This document shows, in pieces, positions 38,538-46,913 of a stretch of DNA of 64,000 bases. Under the pieces are notes generated by a model that searched no databases, was not told the origin of the DNA, and worked only from the letters and a program-made list of their open reading frames with translations. The first letter of the stretch is position 1; every line of letters starts with the position of its first letter. The translations under genes and the position numbers were made by a program. The stretch covers positions 1-64,000 of the forward strand of contig CCSI01000005.1 in assembly GCA_000756795.1 (NCBI GenBank), in the 5' to 3' direction. This stretch comes from Qipengyuania vulgaris. Its GTDB lineage: Bacteria > Pseudomonadota > Alphaproteobacteria > Sphingomonadales > Sphingomonadaceae.

Positions 38538-39365
38538 ATGGAGACCAAACCGATGGCCCCGAATTGCGGGGTCGAAATCACATGCGTTTCGCTGGCCGAG
38601 GCGGAGGGCAAAAGTCTCGATGCCATTCGTGACCTTATATATAGGCACGGCGTTGCGGTGTTCCGCGACCAGTCCTTCAGTCCCGAAGAGCACATCGCCT
38701 TCGCGCGGCGCTGGGGCGGCATCGACATCAACAATTATTTCCCGCTGACCGACGAGCATCCCGAAATTGCCGTTGTTCGTAAAACCAAGGACCAGACGAC
38801 CAATATCGGCGGGGGGTGGCATACCGACCATTCCTATGACCAGGTCCCGGCGATGGGCTCCATACTCGTCGCGCGCACGCTGCCTCCGTCAGGCGGTGAC
38901 ACGCTGTGGGCGCACATGGGCGCGGCGTATGACAGCCTGTCCGATGAGATGAAGGACCGGCTCGAAGGGATGGAAGCCTTTCACACCGCCGACCATATCT
39001 ATTCGCCTGAAGGTGCCTATGCGAAAACCGACCAAGGCGCTGCTCTGCGCGGACAGGATTTGAAGACTGGCGCAACCCACCCTGTCGTCATCCGTCACCC
39101 GCAAACGGGGCAGAAGCTGCTTTACGTCAATCCGGGCTTCACCATGCATTTCACCGGCATGACCCGCGAGGAAAGCCTGCCGCTGCTGAAAGACCTTTTC
39201 GCCCACGCGATGAAGCCCGAGCACCAGTGCCGCGTCGAATGGGCTCCCGGCACGGTCGCCATCTGGGACAATCGCACGACCTGGCACTACGCTATGAACG
39301 ACTATCAGGGCTACGCCCGCGAAATGCACCGCATTACTCTGACCGGCGAGGCGCTGGCGGCTTGA
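38538..39365 (+). CDS. TauD/TfdA-family Fe(II)/2-oxoglutarate dioxygenase
   Basis: The 275-residue enzyme carries the iron facial triad His95-Asp97 (WHTDHSYD) and His250 (TTWHYAMND), with the 2-oxoglutarate-binding Arg265 in EMHRITL. The N-terminal RHGVAVFRDQSFSPEEHIAFARRWG and the VNPGFTMHFTGM region are typical of the taurine/alkylsulfate dioxygenase group. ATG 38538 follows GAGAGGAG. No sulfonate transporter or desulfurisation genes adjoin it, so the substrate is open. It diverges from the atp operon and converges with the protease gene. Confidence 0.9.
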   Translation: METKPMAPNCGVEITCVSLAEAEGKSLDAIRDLIYRHGVAVFRDQSFSPEEHIAFARRWGGIDINNYFPLTDEHPEIAVVRKTKDQTTNIGGGWHTDHSYDQVPAMGSILVARTLPPSGGDTLWAHMGAAYDSLSDEMKDRLEGMEAFHTADHIYSPEGAYAKTDQGAALRGQDLKTGATHPVVIRHPQTGQKLLYVNPGFTMHFTGMTREESLPLLKDLFAHAMKPEHQCRVEWAPGTVAIWDNRTTWHYAMNDYQGYAREMHRITLTGEALAA

Positions 39366-39377
39366 ATTAGTCTGAAG

Positions 39378-40949
39378 TCAGGTGGTCGGCTCGCACTGGT
39401 AGACCAGCCGTTCGTTCGGGTCCTTGGGAAGCTGGCTCAGCACTTCGCCCTGCAAGTCGCCCAGCCTGCTGGCCGCATTGTCGGCCCCGCAGGTTGGGGC
39501 AGTGTACTTGCTGCGGGCCTCGCGTGCCTCGCCCATGGCGTTGCGGGGAAGCAGGTAGCGTTCCGAACGGAAGATGCGGCGGTCTGGGTCGAAGCTGTTG
39601 ACCGACACGGCGTCTTCCGAATTCGGCACGAACACGCGCGACCAGATGCCCGAGGCGTAGCCATATTGCGTGCGCTCGTTGACGCAGCCTTCCGCGGTCC
39701 ACTCGAACTCGATATCGGGCGCTTCGGCGCTGGTGATGCGGCTTCGCTCGGGCAAGAGGCGACAGGTGAGCTTTGCATCGCCTTGTGTGCCGGTGGCAGA
39801 AGTGTCGCCCCCATTCGTGGTCCCGTCTTCGCCCTGCATGGCGCCAGCCACTCGGCGGTCGATTTCGTCGAGGCCGGGACGGGTGAGGAAGGCGATCAGC
39901 GCAACCACCACGAAGAATCCGGCAATGCCGAAGGCGATATTGATCTTGCGGCGGTTGAGTTCGGCATCCTCGGCCTCTGGATCGAAGCGCTCATGGCGGC
40001 TCCACGCCCAGAGCCCTATGCCGAAGGCGGCGAGCAGCAAAACGAAAGCCAACGCCATGCGGTCCTCGCGGTCCTTGGAGACCCCTAGCTGCGCCTCGAG
40101 CAGCGCCCGTTCGCGTTTGGCGCGGGTTTCCTCGGCGCGCTGGGCGAGGTCGCGCAGTGCCTCCATCTGTTCGCGCTCGAGCCGGTCCCGCTCTGCATCG
40201 TCGAGGTCGGCCAAGCTGCGGCACTCATTGCTATTGATCTTTGGCTCGACGTCGTTGGCGCGCAGGAACGGGACAAGTTCGCGGTTCGATACGGCGAAGA
40301 AGAATTCCGCATCGCCGCCTTCATTGTCCGCGCCGAAGCTGTTCACGCCGACGACGCGGCCGCAACTGTCAACCAGCGGGCCGCCCGAATTACCGCGCGC
40401 GATGGGTGCGGTGTGGAGGATGGTGTCAAAGCTACGGCTGGGACGTTCGCCCGAAACAAAGCCCGGGCTCTTTACCGGCGACATCGACTTGAAGATGTCG
40501 GACAGGTCGAGGCCCTGCGCGCGGTCGACATTCATGGGATAGCCCACGCTGACAACGCGCGCGTCGTTCGCCATCGACCTACCGGCTAAAGCTAAGGGAG
40601 GCAGGCGCAGGCTGCCAGTCAGACGAACCAGCGCCAGGTCGATGCGCGAATTGACCGCCACCAGCTGGCCATAGACGGCATCGCCGCCGCCGCTCGGCAC
40701 GATGCCGATGCGCAAATCCGGGTCGCCCATCGCATCTCGCACCACATGGGCGTTGGTGACGATGAGGTCCTGTGTGACCGCGAAACCGGTGCCATGGCTG
40801 ACGGGGAAAATTTCATCGTCGTCATTGCCGATGATGACCACGCGCACCACGCCGCGCGCTGCCGCGTCGATATCGGCAGGGTCGGCCTGCGCAACCGCAG
40901 GGGCCAGGAGCGCGAGGAGCGCGGCGAAAATCGAGAATAAACGTCCCAT
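39378..40949 (-). CDS. Membrane-tethered trypsin-like serine protease with C-terminal periplasmic domain
   Basis: The 523-residue protein starts at ATG 40949 after GGGAGG. A signal peptide (cut near residue 20, AVAQA) precedes a trypsin-like domain with the triad His68 (TNAHVV), Asp104 (SRIDLALVRL) and Ser188 (GNSGGPLV). A charged coiled-coil region (about 245-297, Arg/Glu-rich) leads to two hydrophobic helices (about 298-316 and 337-356) flanking a short cytoplasmic loop. The final 165 residues contain four Cys (TCRLLP, EGCVN, PTCGADN, YQCEPTT) and likely form a disulfide-stabilised domain. Domain order differs from DegP, which has PDZ domains. The substrate is unknown. Confidence 0.85.
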   Translation of the reverse strand: MGRLFSIFAALLALLAPAVAQADPADIDAAARGVVRVVIIGNDDDEIFPVSHGTGFAVTQDLIVTNAHVVRDAMGDPDLRIGIVPSGGGDAVYGQLVAVNSRIDLALVRLTGSLRLPPLALAGRSMANDARVVSVGYPMNVDRAQGLDLSDIFKSMSPVKSPGFVSGERPSRSFDTILHTAPIARGNSGGPLVDSCGRVVGVNSFGADNEGGDAEFFFAVSNRELVPFLRANDVEPKINSNECRSLADLDDAERDRLEREQMEALRDLAQRAEETRAKRERALLEAQLGVSKDREDRMALAFVLLLAAFGIGLWAWSRHERFDPEAEDAELNRRKINIAFGIAGFFVVVALIAFLTRPGLDEIDRRVAGAMQGEDGTTNGGDTSATGTQGDAKLTCRLLPERSRITSAEAPDIEFEWTAEGCVNERTQYGYASGIWSRVFVPNSEDAVSVNSFDPDRRIFRSERYLLPRNAMGEAREARSKYTAPTCGADNAASRLGDLQGEVLSQLPKDPNERLVYQCEPTT

Positions 40950-41014
40950 CCGCGCCTCCCTTAGCGTTTGCGCGACATTGACCGCAAGCTTCGGGATGCG
41001 GGCAAATGTGGCTT

Positions 41015-41042
41015 TTGCAATCATGCTGCTAGGCGATAGAGG
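41015..41042 (+). promoter_or_regulatory. Possible ada promoter
   Basis: TTGCAA (41015-41020), 16-base spacer, TAGAGG (41037-41042), ending 10 bases before the ada ATG. A leader this short leaves little room, so confidence is low. Confidence 0.25.
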
Positions 41043-41052
41043 TTGAAAGACG

Positions 41053-42093
41053 ATGACCACCAAGCAGCACCTTACCGACGACGACCGCTGGCGCATCGCG
41101 CTGGCGAAGGACCGCCGCTTCGACGGGGTCTTCGTGACGGGGGTGCATTCGACCGGTATCTATTGCCGCCCGTCGTGCCCGGCGCGCGCGCCGAAACGCG
41201 AGAATGTGCGCTTCTATGCGACGTGCGAGGCGGCGGAGGCGGCAGGGCTGCGCGCCTGCAAGCGTTGCGCGCCCGACCAGCAGAGCCGCGAGGAGGGGGC
41301 CGTCATGGCGGCGCTGAAGCTCTTGCGCGGGGCGGAAGGGACGGTTTCGCTCGAGCGGCTGGGACGGTTGACCGATTATTCGCCGACCCATTTCCAGCGC
41401 ATCTTCACCCGTGCCGTGGGCCTTTCGCCCGCCGCCTACCAGCGCGCCCTGCGCCGCGAGCGCGCGGAGCAGGCGCTCGGCGAGGGGGGCAGCGTGACCG
41501 ATGCTATCTACGAGGCAGGCTATGGCGCACCATCGCGCTTTTACGAAGACAGGAAAGACAGCGGCATGAGCGCCAGCGACTGGAACGACGGCGGCAAGGG
41601 CCAGACGGTGCACTGGGCCGTTATCGAGACGACGCTGGGCGACATGCTGGTCGCAGCGACGGACAAGGGCGTGTGCTGCCTCTCCTTCAATGAGGGCGAG
41701 GATGAACTGCGCGCCCGTTTCCCCAAGGCCGAACTGGTCGAAGCTGGCGAGGATTTCAGAGAATTGTTCGCGCAGGTCACCACAGCCGTCGAAAACCCCG
41801 CCACCGCCACAAGCGCCGACATCCCGCTCGACGTGAAGGGTACGGCCTTCCAGCAGCGGTGCTGGGAAGCCTTGCGCGAAATCCCAGCAGGCGAGACGCG
41901 CAGCTACGGCGAACAGGCTGCGATGCTCGGCAACCCGAAGGCCAGCCGCGCGGTGGGCAGCGCGAACGGCGCGAACAACATCGCCGTCCTCATCCCCTGC
42001 CACCGTGTGATTGCCGCCGATGGCGGGCTGGGCGGCTATGCCTACGGGACCGAGATCAAGGCGGAACTTCTCCGCCGTGAGCGCGGCGACTGA
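41053..42093 (+). CDS. ada: Ada: methyl-phosphotriester-sensing regulator / O6-methylguanine-DNA methyltransferase
   Basis: The 346-residue protein joins three parts. The N-terminal zinc domain has Cys38 and Cys42 (YCRPSCPAR) and Cys69/Cys72 (ACKRCAPD); Cys38 accepts methyl from phosphotriesters. An AraC-type helix-turn-helix follows (about 85-175, SLERLGRLTDYSPTHFQRIFTRAVGLSPAAY). The C-terminal methyltransferase carries the active Cys316 in IPCHRVIA. In E. coli the methylated form activates its own gene and alkA; similar self-activation is likely but no Ada box was identified. It precedes the convergent dehydrogenase. Confidence 0.95.
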   Translation: MTTKQHLTDDDRWRIALAKDRRFDGVFVTGVHSTGIYCRPSCPARAPKRENVRFYATCEAAEAAGLRACKRCAPDQQSREEGAVMAALKLLRGAEGTVSLERLGRLTDYSPTHFQRIFTRAVGLSPAAYQRALRRERAEQALGEGGSVTDAIYEAGYGAPSRFYEDRKDSGMSASDWNDGGKGQTVHWAVIETTLGDMLVAATDKGVCCLSFNEGEDELRARFPKAELVEAGEDFRELFAQVTTAVENPATATSADIPLDVKGTAFQQRCWEALREIPAGETRSYGEQAAMLGNPKASRAVGSANGANNIAVLIPCHRVIAADGGLGGYAYGTEIKAELLRRERGD

Positions 42094-42099
42094 CCTGAA

Positions 42100-43479
42100 C
42101 TATTCCGCGCCGACGAAAATCGCCTTGGCGTTGACGAATTCCTTCATGCCGAAGCCGCCGTGTTCGCGGCCATAGCCGGAATCCTTCACGCCGCCGAAGG
42201 GCATCGCCGGGTCGGCCACGCCATAGGTATTGATGTAGACCATGCCGGTATCGAAGTGCTTCGATGCCAGCTCGATGGCGCGGTCGGTATCGCGGCACAA
42301 AATACCGCCACCAAGGCCGTAGCGGCTGTCGTTGGCGAGGCGCATGGCGTCCTCGTCGTCCTTGGCACGGATGACGCTGGCGACGGGTCCGAAGAGTTCA
42401 TCGTCATAGGCGGGCTGGCCGGGGGCCACATCGGTGAGGACTGTCGCGGGATACCACGCGCCCTCCTCGTCCGGCACCTGTCCGCCGCAGGCGATCTTCG
42501 CGCCCTTCTCGACCGACTTTTCCACCTGTTCCTGAAGGTCGTCGCGAAGGTCGGAAGAGGACATCGGACCCATGCCGCTATCCTCGTCGGTCGGGTCGCC
42601 GAGCTTCACGCCCTCGAAGCGGGCGACATATTTTTCGACGAACTCGTCATAGACCTTGTCGGTCACGATGAAGCGCTTGCCGTTGATGCAGGTCTGGCCG
42701 TTATTGTAGAGGCGGGCCTGAGCACAAACCTTTACCGCCACATCGAGATCGGCATCTTCGAGCACGAGATAGGCATCGTTTGAACCCAGCTCCATAACGG
42801 TCTTCTTGATGACGGCCGCAGCCTTCTGGGCCACGTGACGGCCCGCACCATCCGAGCCGGTCAGCGTGACACCGCGTACCTTGTCATGCTCGATGATGGC
42901 GTCCGACGTGTCGTGGTCGATGACCAGAACGGTGAAGAGGTTCTCGGGCAGGCCGCCTTCCTTGAAGATTTTCTCGATGAGGAGGCCGCTGCCGGTGCAG
43001 AGCGAGGAATGCTTCAGCAGCACGCCATTGCCCGCCATCAGGCTGGCGATCGCATAGCGGATGACCTGATAGGCGGGGAAATTCCACGGCTGGATGCCAT
43101 AGACAACGCCGATGGGCGAATAAGTGACGATGCCGCGCCCGGCATTGCTAGGATCGCGCTTCTCGTCGGCCAGCGCATCGGGGCCGGTGGCGGCGGTATA
43201 GTCGCAAATGCCTGCGCAAAGCTCGACCTCGTCGCGGCTGTCGCCGATGAGCTTGCCGACCTCGCGGGTCATTAGCTGGGCGAGCTCTTCCTTGTTGTCG
43301 CGCAGCGCCTTGCCGATGCTCCTGATGACGCCGGCGCGGTCTTCGAGGCTCTGCAGCTTCCACTTGGTGAAGGCCTCGTGACAGGCATCGACCTTTGCCG
43401 CAGCTTCGTCGCCGGAAAGCATTTCATAGGTTTCGATATTTTCGCCGGTCGCGGGATTGACGGTGGTGATGGTGGACAT
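42100..43479 (-). CDS. NAD(P)-dependent aldehyde dehydrogenase, succinate-semialdehyde type
   Basis: The 459-residue enzyme has the ALDH fold with catalytic Glu in VMELGSNDAYLV and Cys in NNGQTCINGKRFIV, plus the NAD-site segment GIQPWNFPAYQVIR. The short N terminus and SSADH-like block FDTGMVYINTYGVADPAMPFGGVKDSGYGREHGGFGMKEFVN match the compact succinate-semialdehyde dehydrogenase group. It would oxidise an aldehyde such as succinate semialdehyde to the acid. The true substrate is not fixed. ATG at 43479. Confidence 0.88.
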   Translation of the reverse strand: MSTITTVNPATGENIETYEMLSGDEAAAKVDACHEAFTKWKLQSLEDRAGVIRSIGKALRDNKEELAQLMTREVGKLIGDSRDEVELCAGICDYTAATGPDALADEKRDPSNAGRGIVTYSPIGVVYGIQPWNFPAYQVIRYAIASLMAGNGVLLKHSSLCTGSGLLIEKIFKEGGLPENLFTVLVIDHDTSDAIIEHDKVRGVTLTGSDGAGRHVAQKAAAVIKKTVMELGSNDAYLVLEDADLDVAVKVCAQARLYNNGQTCINGKRFIVTDKVYDEFVEKYVARFEGVKLGDPTDEDSGMGPMSSSDLRDDLQEQVEKSVEKGAKIACGGQVPDEEGAWYPATVLTDVAPGQPAYDDELFGPVASVIRAKDDEDAMRLANDSRYGLGGGILCRDTDRAIELASKHFDTGMVYINTYGVADPAMPFGGVKDSGYGREHGGFGMKEFVNAKAIFVGAE

Positions 43480-43515
43480 AGCTGCGCCTCTTTCAATTGG
43501 TGTTCACTCAAAGAA

Positions 43516-43539
43516 GACGCGAGGCGGGGGATGCGTTCC
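43516..43539 (-). promoter_or_regulatory. EcfG-like promoter candidate upstream of the aldehyde dehydrogenase
   Basis: On the minus strand GGAAC (43539-43535) is followed after 15 bases by CGTC (43519-43516). Alphaproteobacterial general-stress promoters have GGAAC and a CGTT -10. The match is imperfect but the position, 37 bases before the start codon, is suitable. Confidence 0.3.
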
Positions 43540-43587
43540 TAATTGAAACTGGAACGCGGGGCATGCTGCGACGGAGCGCGGCAAGTG

Positions 43588-45159
43588 TCAGTCGGAGCGT
43601 GCCCAGCCGGAGGAAGCAGGTTCAAGCGTGTCGAGAAACGCCTCTGCGCTGTCGAGGTATTCCTGCCGTCGTTCCTCGTCCATCCGGTCCCATGTCGAAT
43701 AGATGCGGCCGATGCGTGGGTTCTTTTCCAGCCGCTCGCGGTGGCGGTCCATGAAGTGCCAGTAGAGCGGGTTGAAGGGGCAGGCGCCTTCTCCGGTCTT
43801 CTTGTTCGGTGAATATTTGCAGCCCGAGCAGTAATTGCTCATCTTGTTGATGTAGTTTCCGCTCGCCGCATAGGGTTTGGAGGCAAGCTTGCCGCCGTCG
43901 GCGTAGAGGATCATCGCGGCGACATTGGGCAGTTCGACCCATTCATAGGCATCGGCGTAGACGACGAGGTACCAGTCCTGCACCTCGCGCGGGTTCAACC
44001 CTGTCAGCAGCGCGAAATTCCCGAGCACCATAAGCCGCTGGATGTGGTGCGCATGGGCATTGTCGCGGGTCGAGCGGATGCAGTCGGCGAGGCAGGCCAT
44101 GTCGGTCTCGCCGGTCCAGTAGAATTCGGGCAGGCCGCGCTGGGCATTGAGCGCATTGGCCTTCTGGAGGTGCGGCATCTGGTGCCAGTAGAACCCGCGC
44201 ACATATTCGCGCCAGCCGATGATCTGGCGGATGAAGCCCTCGACCGAATTGAGCGGCGCCTTGCCGTCCTTGTAAGCCTTCTCGGCGCGCTGGCAGAGTT
44301 CGAGCGGGTCGAGCAGGCCGAGATTGATGCTGGTCGAGAGCATGGAATGGAACAGGTCGTCCTCGCCCGCGACCATGGCGTCCTGAAAGGGGCCGAAGCA
44401 TTCGATGCGCTCTGCAAAGAAGGCATCTGCGGCTTCCTCTGCTTCTTCGCGGGTGACGGGCCAGCCGAAGGTTTCGAGGCTGCCGAAATGGTCGCCGAAC
44501 CGTTCTTCCACGAGGTCGATGCATTCCTGTGTGGTGACATCGGGTTCGAACTTTGGACGCTCGGGTGCTGACAGGCCGTCCTTGGGCGGCTTGCGGTTCT
44601 TGCTGTCGTAATTCCACTCCCCGCCTTCGGGCTTGTCGCCGTCCATCAGGAGGCCGGTCTTACGCCGCATTTCGCGATAGAAGTACTCCATCCGCAATTC
44701 CTTGCGGTCCTCGGCCCATTCGTCGAACTCGGCCTGGGTGCAGATGAAGCGGTCGTCGCGCAGGATTTCGACTTCGCAGGCGAACTTGTCGGCCCACTGG
44801 TGCATATCCTCGCGCACGCGCCATTCTCCTGCCTCGACCACGCTGACCAGCCGCGGCGAATGCTCCTCGATTGCGCGCGCCACTTCGCCGGTAAAACTGC
44901 CTGCGTTACCCTCGGCATCGAGCCTGACGTAATTGACCGTCCAGCCCGCACCGCGCAGTTCCTCGGCGAAGTGCCGCATGGCCGAGAAGATGAGGGCAAT
45001 CTTCTGCTTGTGGTGTTTGACGTAGGTCGCCTCGTCCCAGACCTCCATCATCAGGATGACGGTATCGTCCTTCGTCCGCCCGCGCAGGCTGGCGAGATTA
45101 CGTGTCAGCTGGTCGCCGAGGATGGGGACGAGGACAGGAGAATCGGAAGGGCCGGACAT
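43588..45159 (-). CDS. phrB: Iron-sulfur (6-4) photolyase / cryptochrome-like protein (FeS-BCP group)
   Basis: The 523-residue protein is a photolyase-related flavoprotein of the bacterial (6-4) type exemplified by Agrobacterium PhrB. The N-terminal antenna domain begins VLVPILGDQLTRNLASLRG. Cys356, Cys444, Cys447 and Cys460 reproduce the spacing of the four [4Fe-4S] ligands (88, 3 and 13 residues apart), the last three in YCSGCKYSPNKKTGEGACPFNP. The FAD/DNA-binding helical domain includes GWREYVRGFYWHQMP and HHIQRLMVLGNFALLTGL. It probably reverts UV-induced (6-4) photoproducts in light. The gene stands alone between the dehydrogenase and the HExxH protein. Confidence 0.92.
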   Translation of the reverse strand: MSGPSDSPVLVPILGDQLTRNLASLRGRTKDDTVILMMEVWDEATYVKHHKQKIALIFSAMRHFAEELRGAGWTVNYVRLDAEGNAGSFTGEVARAIEEHSPRLVSVVEAGEWRVREDMHQWADKFACEVEILRDDRFICTQAEFDEWAEDRKELRMEYFYREMRRKTGLLMDGDKPEGGEWNYDSKNRKPPKDGLSAPERPKFEPDVTTQECIDLVEERFGDHFGSLETFGWPVTREEAEEAADAFFAERIECFGPFQDAMVAGEDDLFHSMLSTSINLGLLDPLELCQRAEKAYKDGKAPLNSVEGFIRQIIGWREYVRGFYWHQMPHLQKANALNAQRGLPEFYWTGETDMACLADCIRSTRDNAHAHHIQRLMVLGNFALLTGLNPREVQDWYLVVYADAYEWVELPNVAAMILYADGGKLASKPYAASGNYINKMSNYCSGCKYSPNKKTGEGACPFNPLYWHFMDRHRERLEKNPRIGRIYSTWDRMDEERRQEYLDSAEAFLDTLEPASSGWARSD

Positions 45160-45213
45160 TGCTTGTCACAATGCCCGGCCCTGCCAAATGTGCCTTGGAT
45201 GCGAAAGAAGGCG

Positions 45214-46824
45214 TTAGACTTCTTCTTCCTCTTCCTCGCCGCAGCCTTCGAATTCGTCTTCTTCCTCGTCTTCATCCTTGTCCTCGTCGGCGCGCGGATG
45301 TTCGGGCATGAGACGCTCGAGCAGCGGGGCGGTCTCGCCTTCCTCGGCCTGCTCCAGTTCGGAACTGATGCAGCGGGCGAACTGGGAGCCGCTGGCCTGC
45401 TGGATCAGCGGGCTGAGAAGCGCACTGGTGATGTCGACACGGTCCTGCTTGAGGAACATATGCGCGAGGGCGACGCGGATTCCCGGGTCGAAGGGCGCGA
45501 ATTCGTAAGCGCTTTCAAGAGCGGCCTCTGCGCCCGAATCCACTTCATCGCCCGACAGCAGGAAGGTCAGGTAATAGTGATAAAGCGGGATCGGATGATC
45601 CTGCTCGAGCTGGTTTGCGGCCACGAAAAGCTTGCGGGCTTCGGCCATTTTCTCCGGATTGTCGTAAGCCTGCATGAAGGCCACATTGCCCTGCTGGATG
45701 AGCGCATCGCTCGACTTGGGGTCGAGAGCCTGCACCTTCTTCGCCAGCGCATCTGCTTCGGCATAGTTCTTGTTGTCAAACTCGACTTCGGCAGCAGCCA
45801 TGAGGACAGGGATGCTGTCGGGATATTGCGCAGCAAGCTTGCGCGCCTTCGGCAACTGCTTTGCCGCGGCTTTTTCGTCGACACCAACCTTGGACTCAAT
45901 CATCAGGTCGATGACCGCTTCCTCGTCAGCACCCAGGCGGCGGATGTCCACCTTCGGAGGCTCGGTATTGATGTAGCGCCCGCGCATGATGAGCGCTGCA
46001 CTGCGGCGATACTCGTTCAGCTCCTTCTCGAGCTGGTCGAGGTCGCCAAACGCCTGTTTGGCGGCTTCCAGACGCTCGGTGCCGGTCGCGAGCAGGCGGA
46101 CATATTCCGTGATCTGCGGGCGACGCTCGGGCGTGAAGTTGAGGTAGCTGGAAAGCAGCCAGCCGTGACCATAGACGCGGGCGACATTGTAACCGCCATT
46201 GGTGCGCGTCGGGGCCATCATCGCCTCGACATCGACGTCCAGCGCCATGATGCCGATGCTGCGCCAGGTCGGCACGTCGCCGACCACGAACTCATCGCCA
46301 TCTGCTTCGACGGTCGAGAAGATTTCAGCGAAACCTTCGCGATACCACGCGGGGTAGGGCGCGTTGCGGTGCTGGAACATGAAATAGTGGACGTACTCGT
46401 GGTAGAGCACGGCTTTCGGCTCGAGGCCAAGGCCTTCGCGGCGGCGAAGGTTGCTGCGCGCACGGCGCTTGTTGGCTTCACGCGGCACGAATGCGTAGCT
46501 GCCCGATGCGCGCGGGATGAAGAAGCCGCCGATGCCGCTGCCCGGTTCGCCGGCGAGGGTGGCCATGTCTTTGGTCTCGCCATAGCGAAAAACGGTAACC
46601 TTGGCAGAATCGGGCAGGTAGTCGCCATCGGCCCCGACACCACTCACGATGCGAAGCACCTCGTCGAGACGCTCGAGGTCGCGCGCGAATTCCTCTGTGT
46701 CCTTCTTGTCGTCTTCCGAATAGATGACGAAGTGTTCTGTCTCGGCAACGTACCAGTCGGCCGCCATTGCAGGCGAAGCGACGAGCGCCGCAGCCGCGGC
46801 AAGTAATCCTGAAATTTTGAACAT
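45214..46824 (-). CDS. Exported HExxH metalloprotease-like protein with TPR-like helices and acidic tail
   Basis: The 536-residue protein has a signal peptide (cut near residue 21, AMAADW). Around residue 140 KAVLYHEYVHYFMFQHRNAPYPAWYREGFAEIFS shows the zincin signature HExxH (His142, His146) with Glu167 as probable third ligand, as in peptidase MA-like/gluzincin proteins. From about 300 to 500 helical repeats resemble TPRs (VLMAAAEVEFDNKNYAEADALAKKVQALDPKSSDALIQQGNVAF). The last 30 residues are almost all Asp/Glu. ATG 46824 starts it; 89 bases separate it from priA's stop. Substrate unknown. Confidence 0.75.
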   Translation of the reverse strand: MFKISGLLAAAAALVASPAMAADWYVAETEHFVIYSEDDKKDTEEFARDLERLDEVLRIVSGVGADGDYLPDSAKVTVFRYGETKDMATLAGEPGSGIGGFFIPRASGSYAFVPREANKRRARSNLRRREGLGLEPKAVLYHEYVHYFMFQHRNAPYPAWYREGFAEIFSTVEADGDEFVVGDVPTWRSIGIMALDVDVEAMMAPTRTNGGYNVARVYGHGWLLSSYLNFTPERRPQITEYVRLLATGTERLEAAKQAFGDLDQLEKELNEYRRSAALIMRGRYINTEPPKVDIRRLGADEEAVIDLMIESKVGVDEKAAAKQLPKARKLAAQYPDSIPVLMAAAEVEFDNKNYAEADALAKKVQALDPKSSDALIQQGNVAFMQAYDNPEKMAEARKLFVAANQLEQDHPIPLYHYYLTFLLSGDEVDSGAEAALESAYEFAPFDPGIRVALAHMFLKQDRVDITSALLSPLIQQASGSQFARCISSELEQAEEGETAPLLERLMPEHPRADEDKDEDEEEDEFEGCGEEEEEEV

Positions 46825-46913
46825 GGTGCAGACCCCAATTGTCACGAAGTGGCCACTTGGCGGCCACATTCCGAATCCCCTATGAGCCGACGATACAAAA
46901 ACCGGGGGCAGAA

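Noticed and set aside
44800-46806. A 668-codon plus-strand open frame opposite the HExxH protein and photolyase
   Set aside because: It is antisense to two clearly real genes, has a low-complexity composition and no recognisable domain; long antisense frames are expected at this GC content.
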